A stretch of 64,000 bases of DNA from Acinetobacter haemolyticus CIP 64.3 = MTCC 9819 (GCF_000369065.1 NZ_KB849800.1:239718-303717), one strand, 5' to 3'. Positions 9,230 through 18,898 are shown, counted from the stretch's first letter. Numbers and translations are program-made. The notes: generated by a model from the sequence alone, not told the origin.

Positions 9230-9919
9230 ATGAATAAGTTAGGACGATTATTTAAATCATCACAAAATGCTCAACCCTGTATGGTAGTCTTTGGTGAAAA
9301 TATTGAGTTGTTGAGCCAAGCCTTTATCAATCTTGATTCAGATCATCCACTGCATATTTTTCAAGTGACACATGATCCATCTCAGCACGATTTAAAAATT
9401 ATCAGTTCTGAAAATCAAAGCACTATTATTCGATTGAATGTCTTGCTGAGTGGCTCATTAAAAAGTTTAGTCAAATGTATTCAACAACAGGGCTATAAGA
9501 TTGAATTATGTATTATCCAGCCGAAGTTTGGGTGTACTGATCATATCAATACTGTATCTTCTGAAATGATTGAAAACTATTGGCAAGTTACAGGTCTAAA
9601 TGCAGTCAGTATTTCGCAAGCTATGATTGCAAACATGCTTAAACAGCAACATGGAACAGTGATTTTCCTTGGTGCAAGATCAATGGGTGCGGAAAAGAAA
9701 GCAGATTTATTGACGATGAGTATGTTTGCCAGTATTCGAGCCTTATCACAGTCGTTGGCAAGAGAGTTTCATCCTAAAGGAATTCATGTGGCTTACTGCA
9801 CATTAGAAAAATGGGATGATCAGGATCAAAAGTTGATGCAATCGATTGCTCAAGTGTGTTGGCATCTACATCAACAGCCGAAATCAACTTGGTCACAGGA
9901 ACTCAGTTTGACCAGTTAA
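9230..9919 (+). CDS. SDR-fold protein with degenerate active site
   Basis: This 229-residue protein shows the SDR outline only in its second half: GTVIFLGARSMG near residue 142, then TMSMFASIRALSQSLAREF near residue 164 and KGIHVAYCTL. Aligned by eye to a classical SDR helix, the catalytic Tyr is Thr and the Lys is Phe, and the N-terminal glycine-rich cofactor loop is replaced by VVFGENIELLSQAF. It is probably non-enzymatic, perhaps a partner of the SDR encoded immediately upstream (1-base spacing). It is the last gene of the run and is followed by a strong terminator. The reading frame is open and undamaged, which argues against simple decay. Confidence 0.75.
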   Translation: MNKLGRLFKSSQNAQPCMVVFGENIELLSQAFINLDSDHPLHIFQVTHDPSQHDLKIISSENQSTIIRLNVLLSGSLKSLVKCIQQQGYKIELCIIQPKFGCTDHINTVSSEMIENYWQVTGLNAVSISQAMIANMLKQQHGTVIFLGARSMGAEKKADLLTMSMFASIRALSQSLAREFHPKGIHVAYCTLEKWDDQDQKLMQSIAQVCWHLHQQPKSTWSQELSLTS

Positions 9920-9949
9920 TTGGCGGCGAAAATTATAATTGACCTATGA

Positions 9950-9985
9950 AAAGAGCAAATGTGAAATAACATTTGCTCTTTTTTT
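9950..9985 (+). terminator. Strong rho-independent terminator ending the left cluster
   Basis: A 13-bp perfect inverted repeat (AAAGAGCAAATGT / ACATTTGCTCTTT) with a short loop is followed by a run of T. It lies between the convergent ends of the SDR-fold gene and the aldehyde dehydrogenase gene. Confidence 0.9.
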
Positions 9986-10003
9986 GAGGAATGAAATGGA
10001 TAA

Positions 10004-11515
10004 TTAGAAGAATCCAGCAGGTTTGGTTGAGTAGCTCACCAAAAGATTCTTGGTTTGTTGATAATGATCTAACATCATGCGGTGGTTTTCACGACCAATG
10101 CCTGATTTTTTATATCCACCAAATGCCGCATGTGCAGGATAAATATGATAGCAGTTGGTCCATACACGACCTGCTTCTACCGCGCGACCTGCACGATATG
10201 ATGTATGCGCAGAACGAGCCCAAACACCTGCACCCAGACCATAGATAGTTTCATTTGCGATTTGAATCGCTTCATCAAAGTCTTTAAATGTCGTTACTGA
10301 CAGCACAGGACCAAAAATTTCTTCTTGGAAAATTTGCATGCTGTTATGACCTTTAAACACTGTTGGTTCGATATAGAAACCTTCACCAACTTCTTGTCTC
10401 GCACTACCGCCGGTCAGTAGTTCAGCACCTTCTTCACGCCCTGTACTGATGCAGCGTAAAATTTTCTCTTGTTGTTCTAGCGAAGCTTGAGCACCAATCA
10501 TGGTTTCAGTATCTAAAGGATGTCCTACCTTGATTCGCTTGACGCGCTCAATGGCTTTTTCTAAAAATGCATCTGCAATGCTTTCTTGAACCAAGGCACG
10601 AGATGGGCAGGTACATACTTCACCTTGGTTTAGGGCAAACATGGCAAAGCCTTCAAGCGCTTTATCCAAGAAATCATCTTCTTTATCCATAATATCTTCA
10701 AAGAAAATATTCGGAGATTTACCACCCAGTTCGAGCGTTACGGGAATAATATTTTCTGTCGCATATTGCATAATCAACTGTCCAACTTGGGTTGAACCCG
10801 TAAATGCAATTTTAGCGATACGAGGACTGGTTGCGAGAGGACGACCGACTTCAGCACCATAGCCATTGATGACGTTCAACACACCTGCTGGTAAAAGATC
10901 TTGAATCAGTTCGAGAACCAATAAAATTCCAACTGGAGTTTGTTCAGCCGGTTTTAAAACCACGCAATTTCCTGCCGCAAGCGCAGGAGCAAGTTTCCAA
11001 GCTGCCATCAAAATCGGGAAGTTCCATGGGATAATTTGACCGACCACACCCAACGGCTCATGGAAATGATAGGCAATAGTATCTTCATCAATTTCTGAAA
11101 TGCCGCCTTCTTGTGCGCGGATACACCCTGCAAAGTAACGGAAATGGTCAATTGCCAATGGAATATCCGCTGCTAAGGTTTCACGAACAGGTTTTCCATT
11201 GTCCCAAGTCTCTGCCACCGCAAGCATTTCAAGGTTTGCTTCCATGCGATCAGCAATTTTAAGTAAGATATTTGAACGGAATGTTGGAGAGCTTTTATTC
11301 CATTCTGCTTTAGCTTTGTGTGCTGCATCTAGTGCCAGTTCAATGTCTTCGACAGAAGAGCGGGGTATCTTTGTAAACACTTTGCCATCGACAGGCGAAA
11401 CGTTATCGAAGTATTCTCCTCTAGTAGGAGCGACCCATTGACCACCAATGAAATTTTCATACTGTGGTTTAAACTGGACTTTTGAATTAGGTTGATTCGG
11501 ATCGATGTAACGCAT
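10004..11515 (-). CDS. Aldehyde dehydrogenase, AldB/ExaC/AcoD type
   Basis: This NAD(P)-dependent aldehyde dehydrogenase has 503 residues from the ATG at 11515, which has AAGGA 8 bases before it; the frame opens 12 codons earlier without a good ribosome-binding site. Visible motifs: [14 protein letters not shown], the Glu in LELGGKSPN near residue 265, the catalytic Cys in [11 protein letters not shown] near residue 300 (with the CTC pair typical of the AldB/ExaC group), and [10 protein letters not shown] near residue 395. This group oxidises acetaldehyde and similar small aldehydes. It is divergent from an AcoR-like regulator 140 bp away, and an iron alcohol dehydrogenase lies nearby (14798), so an alcohol-to-acid route is likely. 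Confidence 0.92.
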   Translation of the reverse strand: MRYIDPNQPNSKVQFKPQYENFIGGQWVAPTRGEYFDNVSPVDGKVFTKIPRSSVEDIELALDAAHKAKAEWNKSSPTFRSNILLKIADRMEANLEMLAVAETWDNGKPVRETLAADIPLAIDHFRYFAGCIRAQEGGISEIDEDTIAYHFHEPLGVVGQIIPWNFPILMAAWKLAPALAAGNCVVLKPAEQTPVGILLVLELIQDLLPAGVLNVINGYGAEVGRPLATSPRIAKIAFTGSTQVGQLIMQYATENIIPVTLELGGKSPNIFFEDIMDKEDDFLDKALEGFAMFALNQGEVCTCPSRALVQESIADAFLEKAIERVKRIKVGHPLDTETMIGAQASLEQQEKILRCISTGREEGAELLTGGSARQEVGEGFYIEPTVFKGHNSMQIFQEEIFGPVLSVTTFKDFDEAIQIANETIYGLGAGVWARSAHTSYRAGRAVEAGRVWTNCYHIYPAHAAFGGYKKSGIGRENHRMMLDHYQQTKNLLVSYSTKPAGFF

Positions 11516-11655
11516 ATAAATATTCCTTTGCTTATAATTGATCTTAAGCATCTACAGCTTTGGTATAAGGTACTTTTGTACGCTATTTCACTAGGATAGA
11601 TCGGTGAAGGTTGGAGAAAGGTTGGAAACCATGCTCAAGTGTGAGGGATACACAA

Positions 11656-12837
11656 ATGTTTACAAAACAAGAGCTAATACGGCAAAGACAGTCTATTGAT
11701 CAGTTAAAGCAACAAAATAGTTTGTCTCCCCAAAGCGCTGAGAAACTAGAGCAGAGTATTGCGAGTTCTTGGCAGCGATCTGTATCGTCTTCAATTCCAA
11801 AAGAGCGCCTTGCAGCACCTTTACTCAATCAAAATAAGAAAAATTCAAGTAGTTTGGATAAGGCTTTAAATGCTTGTGCTAACGAGTTAAGTCATATTGC
11901 AGCGCAGTCATCGATGGTGATCGCTGTGGGGGATGTTGGAAGTACCATTATATGGACAGCTTCAAGTACGCAAATGCAAAGTGCTGCTGAAAAGGTACAT
12001 TTTATCGCGGGTGGGCAGTGGGCAGAGGAGGTCGTCGGTACCAATGCCTTAGCGTTATCACTTAAAACGCAACAATCCAGCTGTGTGTTTTCAAATGAAC
12101 ACTATATGGAGTCGATTCATGATTGGGTTTGTTATGCCGCACCGATCATTGATCCGTATTCTAAGCAAGTCTTAGGCGTAGTGGATTTATCGACTACATG
12201 GAAAAAGCACAATAGTTTAGGCGTATTAGCTGTCGAACGTTGCGCCTCGATTATTCAAACGGCACTGATCGAACAGCAACGACAACATTTATACATTCGT
12301 GCTTTTTCTACACCGCAGATTTTCTTTAATGGTAAATCACTGGTGCTTACGCCACGCCAAATTGAGATTTTGGCAATATTGGTATTGTGTCCAAATGGCT
12401 TAAATCTAGAAAAATTGCATCAAGCTTTATATGGTGAACGTAAAGTGAGTATCGGCACTTTAAAAGCTGAAATGTCGCAACTGAGAGATATCTTAGGTGG
12501 AATGCTGGGTTCAAGACCATATCGTTTATTGGCAGATGTAGAAGCAGATTTTCTTTTAGCTGAACAAGCACTTGATTCTGGATATGTGGCTTCTGCATTA
12601 CAGTTATATAAAGGTGTTTTTCTCGCTAAAACTGAAAGCCCATTTTTATGTGCATGGCGAGATTGCTTAGAGTCGCGTTTGAGTGATGCGATTTTTAAAA
12701 CCACAGAAACGGATTTACTATTGAAGCATGTGGCTCATTTTCCTGAAGCAATCGACGCAGTTGAGCGTCTGATGGAATTATTACCTGCTGAGCATCCTGC
12801 ACATCAATCACTGACTAAATTTAGAGATATGCCTTAA
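11656..12837 (+). CDS. GAF-domain transcriptional regulator, AcoR-like but without the sigma-54 AAA+ domain
   Basis: The product has 393 residues from the ATG at 11656; an upstream in-frame start at 11611 is less likely. Residues 30-230 match the N-terminal part of AcoR: the EQSIASSWQRS helix, then a GAF-like sensor with IAGGQWAEEVVGTNALALSL and VCYAAPIIDPYSKQVLGVVDLS. AcoR then has an AAA+ domain with GAFTGA and a Fis helix-turn-helix; both are absent. Residues 255-330 instead look like a winged helix (LTPRQIEILAILVLCP, TLKAEMSQLRDIL), followed by a helical region resembling a bacterial transcriptional activation domain. It probably controls the divergent aldehyde dehydrogenase gene. Confidence 0.85.
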   Translation: MFTKQELIRQRQSIDQLKQQNSLSPQSAEKLEQSIASSWQRSVSSSIPKERLAAPLLNQNKKNSSSLDKALNACANELSHIAAQSSMVIAVGDVGSTIIWTASSTQMQSAAEKVHFIAGGQWAEEVVGTNALALSLKTQQSSCVFSNEHYMESIHDWVCYAAPIIDPYSKQVLGVVDLSTTWKKHNSLGVLAVERCASIIQTALIEQQRQHLYIRAFSTPQIFFNGKSLVLTPRQIEILAILVLCPNGLNLEKLHQALYGERKVSIGTLKAEMSQLRDILGGMLGSRPYRLLADVEADFLLAEQALDSGYVASALQLYKGVFLAKTESPFLCAWRDCLESRLSDAIFKTTETDLLLKHVAHFPEAIDAVERLMELLPAEHPAHQSLTKFRDMP

Positions 12838-13018
12838 ATATTGGTTTTCATAAATTAATATCGAGGCGATTATATGCTTTTAAATAAGGATGGATAAATA
12901 TAACTCAAAGCATTTATTTCGCTTTGCTCGTCTTGAAATGAGAATGAATAGTAGACTGTTTATATTCCATAGTGCTTTAAAATAGGTATCACGAAAAAAA
13001 CTCAATGTTTTGCTATCT

Positions 13019-13056
13019 AAATAGCGAGAACAAAGACTGGTGTTCTCGCTATTTTT
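13019..13056. terminator. Bidirectional terminator between convergent genes
   Basis: The arms AAATAGCGAGAAC (13019-13031) and GTTCTCGCTATTT (13042-13054) are perfectly complementary, flanked by A- and T-rich runs, between the GAF regulator gene and the amidohydrolase gene that converge here. The 180 bp before it (12838-13018) show no gene. Confidence 0.85.
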
Positions 13057-13067
13057 AATCGATCAAA

Positions 13068-14447
13068 TCAAAATGAGCTTTCTATAGTATTTTTATATAT
13101 TTTACCGTCTTTCATAATGATCTTAAAATTGTTTTCAGGGTCTTCTACTAATCGAATATTCTCTAGTGGATTACCATTGACGAGTATTAAATCAGCATAT
13201 GCACCCTCTGATATTTCTCCCAATTTTCCATCTTGATAAGGATTCCTTTTGCCACTTAGATATAAGAGTTGAGCATTGTCATAAGTTGCCATTTTTAAGA
13301 CTTGATATGGGGAGAACCATCTTGTCATTTTAGCGAGTTGCTTGCCTTGCTTTACCGCCAAAGAAGGATCGAATAGACAATCTGTTCCCCATGCTAATTT
13401 CACATTATATTTTTTCGCAAGATTGTAGGCATTATCAGTGCCTTTCGTCATTTCAAGTTGTTTTTTTCTATTTGCCGATCCTTCAGGAAAAGGAATCGCT
13501 TCCTCATCATCTAAAAAGGGTTGTAGACTCCACCAAACCCCTTTTTCAGCCATCAGTTTGGCAGTTTTGTCATCGATCAGTTGCCCATGTTCAATAGATT
13601 TTACACCTGCGTTGATCGCTGTTCTAATCGCATGAGGCGTATAAGCATGAACAGTTACATAGGTTCCCCAATTTGAAGCAGCATCTACAGCAGCTTTGAA
13701 CTCTGCTTCGGTGTATTGGCTGACATCCAAAGGATCATAATTAGAGGAGACACCTCCACCAGCCATGAGCTTTAATTGGGTCGCACCCTGACGTAATTGT
13801 TCACGGGAACGGATGAGAACTTGATCTGCACCATCAGCGATTACAGCCATACCATTTCGTTCTTGATATGAAAGTTCTCCTATTTTTCGAGGAACGTCAG
13901 TAGGGAATCCAAAATCACCATGTCCACCAGTTTGAGAAATAAAAGCACCACTCGCAAAAACTCGAGGACCATTAACCAAGCCGTGATCTATCGCTTTTGC
14001 CAAAGAGAGTGCACCACCACCCATATCTCGTACGGTAGTAAAACCTCGTAATAATTGCTTTTCGGCAGCGTGTGCAGCAAATAAATTGATGAATGCATAA
14101 TCAGACAAGATCGCTTGTTGTTGAGGAATACTTTCAAACATGAGGTGAGCATGGTTATCAATTAATCCTGGAATTAAATATTGACCTTTTCCATCTATAA
14201 TTTTTGTAGAACCACTCTTATTTGTCATGATGGGTGTGTTACTAATTTTTTTGATTAAATTACCTTCTATTAATACATTGCCTTTAACGATTTTATTATC
14301 CTTACCGTTGAAAATATTAACATTATTGATTAATACAACGGTTTTGACCTCATTCGCAAAAGCGGTATTACTTATCAATGCAAAAACCATCAACCAAAGG
14401 ATTGTTTTCATCTCTTTAAACTTGTTGAAAAATAACATGATATTCAT
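13068..14447 (-). CDS. Exported metal-dependent amidohydrolase (imidazolonepropionase/Xaa-Pro dipeptidase-like)
   Basis: The product has 459 residues from 14447, or 447 from the ATG at 14411, which gives the cleaner signal peptide (MKTILWLMVFALISNTAFA). Amidohydrolase landmarks are clear: the metal-binding HxH in IDNHAHLMF near residue 100, further His in TVHAYTP and SIEHGQLID, and the Asp in WGTDCLFDP. The C-terminal GKLGEISEGAYADLILVNGNPL is the usual return to the small beta-domain. It should act in the periplasm. Members of this group cut N-acyl amino acids, dipeptides or lactam rings; the substrate cannot be told. It is a single gene with its own terminator. Confidence 0.88.
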   Translation of the reverse strand: MNIMLFFNKFKEMKTILWLMVFALISNTAFANEVKTVVLINNVNIFNGKDNKIVKGNVLIEGNLIKKISNTPIMTNKSGSTKIIDGKGQYLIPGLIDNHAHLMFESIPQQQAILSDYAFINLFAAHAAEKQLLRGFTTVRDMGGGALSLAKAIDHGLVNGPRVFASGAFISQTGGHGDFGFPTDVPRKIGELSYQERNGMAVIADGADQVLIRSREQLRQGATQLKLMAGGGVSSNYDPLDVSQYTEAEFKAAVDAASNWGTYVTVHAYTPHAIRTAINAGVKSIEHGQLIDDKTAKLMAEKGVWWSLQPFLDDEEAIPFPEGSANRKKQLEMTKGTDNAYNLAKKYNVKLAWGTDCLFDPSLAVKQGKQLAKMTRWFSPYQVLKMATYDNAQLLYLSGKRNPYQDGKLGEISEGAYADLILVNGNPLENIRLVEDPENNFKIIMKDGKIYKNTIESSF

Positions 14448-14797
14448 TGGCTTTTACTGCTCTAATAATTGGAAGTTTAAAGATAACATGGCTGATTATA
14501 TTTAATAAATAGGCCTTTGATAGTCATAGGATTTATTATGTAATAAGCTGTGAATTATATTTATATCTTTGGATTGTCCTAGTGTCTTATGCACTTAACT
14601 TTTCAATTTTATTTGGAATAATGGGTTGCCGTAGAGTTTAGACATCAGCAAGAAATATTGATATGAGTTGTTAAGTTGATGCTTATTCTAATTCAACGAG
14701 TATTGAAATAAAAAAAGGGAATATCTTTGCAGAGATATTCCCAAAAAAGTAAGCCTGTCGTCGGAGTGCTTTGGCTTACTTTTGAGAGGAAATAAAT
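14448..14797. other. Gene-free stretch with a minus-strand terminator
   Basis: No convincing gene lies in these 350 bp. The left part should hold the amidohydrolase promoter. At 14717-14742 the arms GGGAATATCT / AGATATTCCC with flanking A and T runs form a terminator for the iron alcohol dehydrogenase gene reading leftwards. A second, long-loop inverted repeat GTAAGCC / GGCTTAC lies at 14749-14779. Confidence 0.7.
14717..14742 (-). terminator. Terminator of the iron alcohol dehydrogenase gene
   Basis: The perfect 10-bp stem GGGAATATCT / AGATATTCCC is followed on the minus strand by seven T residues. Confidence 0.85.
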
Positions 14798-15970
14798 TTA
14801 AAGTGCAGCTTTGAAAATCTCAACCACTTGAGCGTGGGTGGCTTTACGAGGATTGGTTAACATACAGGCATCTTTTTGTGCATTTTCTGCCATGATGGCA
14901 AGATCTTCGGTTTTCACACCAAGTTCGGTTAAGCCAGAAGGAATACCAATCGAAGCGGATAGTTCTCGAATCGCATCTATTGCGGCGTATGCTGCTTCCG
15001 TTTCAGTAAAACCTTCCGTGTTGATCCCCATCAATTCTGCAATTTTTGCATAACGATCTTGGCAAGCAATCAGGTTGAATTCGCAAACATGGGGTAAAAG
15101 CACCGCATTACATACGCCGTGTGGAAGATTATAGAAACCACCTAGTTGATGTGCCATTGCATGCACATAACCGAGAGAAGCATTGTTAAACGCCATACCC
15201 GCTAAATATTGTGCATAACTCATCGCATCACGCGCTTCAATATTTTCACCATTGGCAACAGCAGGGCGTAACCATTGACTAATCATACTAATCGCTTTTT
15301 CTGCACAAGCATCAGTAATCGGATTTGCAGCGGTAGAAACATAAGCCTCGACGGCGTGGGTTAATGCATCCATCCCAGTTGCAGCAGTTAAACCTGCAGG
15401 TTTAGCGACCATGAGTTTAGGATCATCAATCGCGATCAGCGGCGTACAGCGCCAATCAACGATTGCCATTTTGACATGGGTGTCAGTATTGGTAATGATA
15501 CAGAAACGGGTCATTTCAGAGGCTGTTCCTGCTGTAGTATTGATTGCGATGAGTGGTGTCATTGGCACGGTACTTTTATCAATACCTTCATAATCACGAA
15601 TATGCCCACCGCCAGCGGTGACTAAGCCGATGCCTTTGGCGCAATCATGTGAAGAGCCGCCGCCGAGAGAAACAATAAAATCACAACCATTGTCGTTATA
15701 TGCTTGTACACCATTGTGAACATTGATATCGGTTGGGTTTGGTTCAGCACCTGCAAAGATATGGCTATCAACACCAGCATTTTTTAAATATTCTGAAATA
15801 GTTGCCGCCACACCAAATTTAAATAATCCTTCGTCGGTGACAATGAGTGCTTTTTTAGCACCAAGATTTTGAGCTTTGATTCCAATTTCTTTGGCACAGC
15901 CAGGTCCAAAAAGTGAGACGCAAGGGATATAAAAACCGTTAGTTTGATCTGCAATATTCTTAAAAGCCAT
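14798..15970 (-). CDS. Iron-containing alcohol dehydrogenase
   Basis: This cytoplasmic group III alcohol dehydrogenase has 390 residues from the ATG at 15970; nine further codons upstream are open but unlikely. The N-terminal NAD domain shows GGGSSHDCAKGIG near residue 97. The metal ligands are visible in GMDALTHAVEAYVS (Asp and His), YVHAMAHQLGGFYNLPHG (two His). It is close to the YiaY/AdhB/methanol dehydrogenase group that interconverts primary alcohols and aldehydes with NAD. The divergent GAF regulator and aldehyde dehydrogenase 3-5 kb away could complete the oxidation, but this gene is transcribed alone with its own terminator. Confidence 0.92.
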   Translation of the reverse strand: MAFKNIADQTNGFYIPCVSLFGPGCAKEIGIKAQNLGAKKALIVTDEGLFKFGVAATISEYLKNAGVDSHIFAGAEPNPTDINVHNGVQAYNDNGCDFIVSLGGGSSHDCAKGIGLVTAGGGHIRDYEGIDKSTVPMTPLIAINTTAGTASEMTRFCIITNTDTHVKMAIVDWRCTPLIAIDDPKLMVAKPAGLTAATGMDALTHAVEAYVSTAANPITDACAEKAISMISQWLRPAVANGENIEARDAMSYAQYLAGMAFNNASLGYVHAMAHQLGGFYNLPHGVCNAVLLPHVCEFNLIACQDRYAKIAELMGINTEGFTETEAAYAAIDAIRELSASIGIPSGLTELGVKTEDLAIMAENAQKDACMLTNPRKATHAQVVEIFKAAL

Positions 15971-16359
15971 GGAGCGATTCCTTCTTCCATAATCCATTGT
16001 TTGTTATGCAGTGATTTCATCACTGTAGGCTTAGTATGCAGGGGGTGAAAATTTTTCCTACCTACCAAATACCTACCAAACGATGTCAGATAGTAGAATC
16101 ATGATTTGATTATGAAAGTTTTAAAAAAAGATATGATTTTGGAATGAATCGCACTCAAAGTTAATGATTATGCAACAAAGCCTTTCATCTCTATGCGGTT
16201 ATGTAATATTTAGTAGTTTATCCTGAAAATAAAAAAACGCACTGTACAATCAAAATTCACTCTTTTTTCACACTTAACTTAATACGTTAAAAAATATAGT
16301 AAAGCATAAATATTTAATCACATTTCTTCTTAATTCAAGTTGAAGGCAAAGGAGTAACC
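15971..16359. other. Divergent promoter region between the alcohol dehydrogenase gene and fadE
   Basis: These 389 bp separate two divergently transcribed genes. No gene or clear operator was recognised. The sequence is AT-rich, especially 16200-16330, and must hold both promoters. The GGAG at 16351-16354 is the fadE ribosome-binding site. Confidence 0.5.
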
Positions 16360-18825
16360 ATGACTCTATTATTGATATTGCTTAGCTTGTTGATTCAGTT
16401 TGCTGTGTTGTGGGCTGTATTTTATTTCAAACTAAATCAAACAATCGGTAGTCTCGTTTCTGTTGCAGTTGCAGTCATCTGTGCTGTGTTTATTACACCG
16501 TGGAGTTTATTGGTTGGTATACCGATTATTCTAATGAGTATCGTGATATTAATTCCTGCACTACGTGAAGCACTGATTAGTCGCCCCGCATTTAATCTTC
16601 TCTCCAATGCGATGCCAAGTATGAGTACGACGGAAAGAGAAGCGTTAGAAGCAGGTACCAGTTGGTGGGAAAAAGAGCTATTTATGGGGGAGCCTGATTG
16701 GGAGAAATTTGATCAATATCCTTATCCAAAGCTTTCAACTGAAGAACAATCTTTTTTAGACAATGAAGTTGAGCAACTGTGTTCAATGCTAGATGAATGG
16801 CAAATTCATCATCACCAAAAAGATTTGCCGCCAGAAGTTTGGCAGTTTATTAAAGATAAAGGGTTTCTTGGTTTAATTATTCCAAGAACATTTGGTGGTA
16901 AAGAGTTTTCCGCTTTTGCGCAAAGTCGCATTATGAGTAAGATTGCGTCACGATCTTTAACCGCAGCAGTAAGCTGTATGGTCCCTAACTCTTTGGGTCC
17001 GGGCGAGTTGTTGTTGCACTACGGAACCACTGAACAGAAACAGCGTTATTTGCCGGGCTTAGCTGACGGTACAGAAGTGCCTTGTTTTGGTTTAACCAGT
17101 CCTGAAGCGGGTTCTGACGCAGGTGCAATTCCAGATACAGGTATCGTGTGTTATGGAAACCATGATGGTAAAGAAGTCCTTGGTTTAAAAATGAATTTTT
17201 CTAAACGCTGGATTACTTTGGCTCCTATAGCAACCGTGATTGGTCTGGCATTTAAGCTCTACGATCCAGATGGCTTGTTGGGAGATAAAAACAAAGTTGA
17301 ATATGGAATTACGTGTGCCTTAATTCCGTCCAGCCATGAAGGAATTAAAATCGGGGCAAGACATCATCCCGGTGCCCCTTTTATGAATGGTACGGTTGAA
17401 GGGACTGATATCTTTATCCCGATTGACTGGATTATTGGTGGTCAAGAGAATGCTGGTAAAGGCTGGCGTATGTTGATGGAGTGTCTCGGTGTTGGACGCG
17501 GCATTTCACTGCCTGCATTAGCGACGGCTGCAGGGGAGATGGGTTATCTTTTAGTGGGTGCTTTTGCGAGTATCCGACAACAATTTAAAATCTCCGTTGG
17601 GCATTTTGAGGGTGTACAAGAAGCGACCAGTGATATTGCCAGTGATGCTTATATGCTGGAATCATTTAGATATCTAGTGACATGTGGACTCAATCAGGGT
17701 GGAACGCCAGCAGTAATGACTGCCATGGCGAAGTATTACGCTACGGAAACCATGAGAAAAGTGATTAATCATGGTATGGATGTGGTCGGTGGTCGTGCAA
17801 TTCAGCATGGACCACGTAACTTCCTTGCGTTGACCTATCAGTCTATTCCAGTGGCTATCACGGTTGAAGGTGCCAATATTTTGACACGTTCATTGATGAT
17901 TTTTGGTCAAGGTTCGATGAGATGTCATCCATACTTGTTTGAAGAATTGCAATTGTTGCAATCAGAAGATAAAGCGGCGGCACTTAAACAATTTAGTCCA
18001 TTGTTGTTTAAGCATTTGGCTTATACCTTTAATCGTGGTGCCAAAGCGGTGGCATTTGCTATCACGGGAGGATCTCGTGAAGGCTCTAAGCAAGCTGACG
18101 ATTTTTCAAAACCGTATTATGCGGTGATCAATCGAATGAGTGCTGATTTTGCACTGACCGCAGATATGGCATTGGGTATTTTAGCTGGTGATTTGAAACG
18201 TAAAGAAATGCTTTCTGGACGCTTGGCGGATATCCACTCGCATCTATTTATTGCGACAGCGATTTTAAAATACTATGAAAATGGTCAACGTACAGCGTCT
18301 GATCAAAAACATGCTGAATTGGCATTGAATAAAGCCTTGTTTAATGCACAGGAAGCATTTTTCGGATTCTATGATAACTTCCCAATGAAAATTGCCGCGA
18401 AGTTGGTGAAATTGGTATGTTTCCCATTTGGTCGCCCAATTGCTAAACCATCTGATCAGTTGAAGCAGGACGTGGCTCAATTGCTGTTACAGGAAACGCC
18501 ATTTAGAGCAGAGCTGAAAAAACATGTGTATTACAACATGAATGAAAGCGACGTGATGGGGCGTATGGAGTCTACTTTCCAAATGTTGTTAGCAATACAA
18601 CCGCTTTGGAATAAGTTTAAAAAAGCAGAATCCAAAGATCAGTTTAAAGGGCTGTCATTTGAGGAGCATATTGCAGATGCCGTTGCTGTCGGTTTTATTA
18701 ATACCACAGAGGCAGAACAGTTGTTGAAATACAATGCTAAACGTTATGACAGTATGCTGACGGATGTTTTTGATGAACATTTAGAAAAGGATCTACCCTT
18801 AGAAAATCCACATTTAAAAACTTAG
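16360..18825 (+). CDS. fadE: Acyl-CoA dehydrogenase FadE
   Basis: This is the long-chain acyl-CoA dehydrogenase of beta-oxidation in its long form, 821 residues against about 815 in E. coli. Residues 1-70 hold two or three hydrophobic segments that anchor it to the inner membrane. The FAD dehydrogenase core follows: GLIIPRTFGG near residue 175, CFGLTSPEAGSDAG near residue 245, the VGRGISLPALA helix near residue 382, and VEGANILTRSLMIFGQG near residue 505. The C-terminal extension of about 230 residues is the FadE-specific DUF1974 region. It forms trans-2-enoyl-CoA and passes electrons to ETF. It is transcribed alone and ends in a hairpin at 18849. Confidence 0.95.
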   Translation: MTLLLILLSLLIQFAVLWAVFYFKLNQTIGSLVSVAVAVICAVFITPWSLLVGIPIILMSIVILIPALREALISRPAFNLLSNAMPSMSTTEREALEAGTSWWEKELFMGEPDWEKFDQYPYPKLSTEEQSFLDNEVEQLCSMLDEWQIHHHQKDLPPEVWQFIKDKGFLGLIIPRTFGGKEFSAFAQSRIMSKIASRSLTAAVSCMVPNSLGPGELLLHYGTTEQKQRYLPGLADGTEVPCFGLTSPEAGSDAGAIPDTGIVCYGNHDGKEVLGLKMNFSKRWITLAPIATVIGLAFKLYDPDGLLGDKNKVEYGITCALIPSSHEGIKIGARHHPGAPFMNGTVEGTDIFIPIDWIIGGQENAGKGWRMLMECLGVGRGISLPALATAAGEMGYLLVGAFASIRQQFKISVGHFEGVQEATSDIASDAYMLESFRYLVTCGLNQGGTPAVMTAMAKYYATETMRKVINHGMDVVGGRAIQHGPRNFLALTYQSIPVAITVEGANILTRSLMIFGQGSMRCHPYLFEELQLLQSEDKAAALKQFSPLLFKHLAYTFNRGAKAVAFAITGGSREGSKQADDFSKPYYAVINRMSADFALTADMALGILAGDLKRKEMLSGRLADIHSHLFIATAILKYYENGQRTASDQKHAELALNKALFNAQEAFFGFYDNFPMKIAAKLVKLVCFPFGRPIAKPSDQLKQDVAQLLLQETPFRAELKKHVYYNMNESDVMGRMESTFQMLLAIQPLWNKFKKAESKDQFKGLSFEEHIADAVAVGFINTTEAEQLLKYNAKRYDSMLTDVFDEHLEKDLPLENPHLKT

Positions 18826-18848
18826 TCTAAATTAACATTGGAGCTACC

Positions 18849-18884
18849 AAGCCGTTTGATGCCATATCGTATCAAGCGGCTTTT
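18849..18884 (+). terminator. Terminator after fadE
   Basis: AAGCCGTTTGAT and ATCAAGCGGCTTTT pair over 11 bp with one mismatch and a 10-bp loop, ending in TTTT, between fadE and the convergent Lrp-type gene. Confidence 0.75.
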
Positions 18885-18898
18885 CACTTGATAGGGAC

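Noticed and set aside
9991..10248. 85-residue open frame on the plus strand across the end of the aldehyde dehydrogenase gene
   Set aside because: It is an antisense shadow of the conserved C-terminus of the dehydrogenase.
14749..14779. GTAAGCC / GGCTTAC inverted repeat
   Set aside because: The loop is 17 bases and no T run follows; the neighbouring hairpin at 14717-14742 is a much better terminator.
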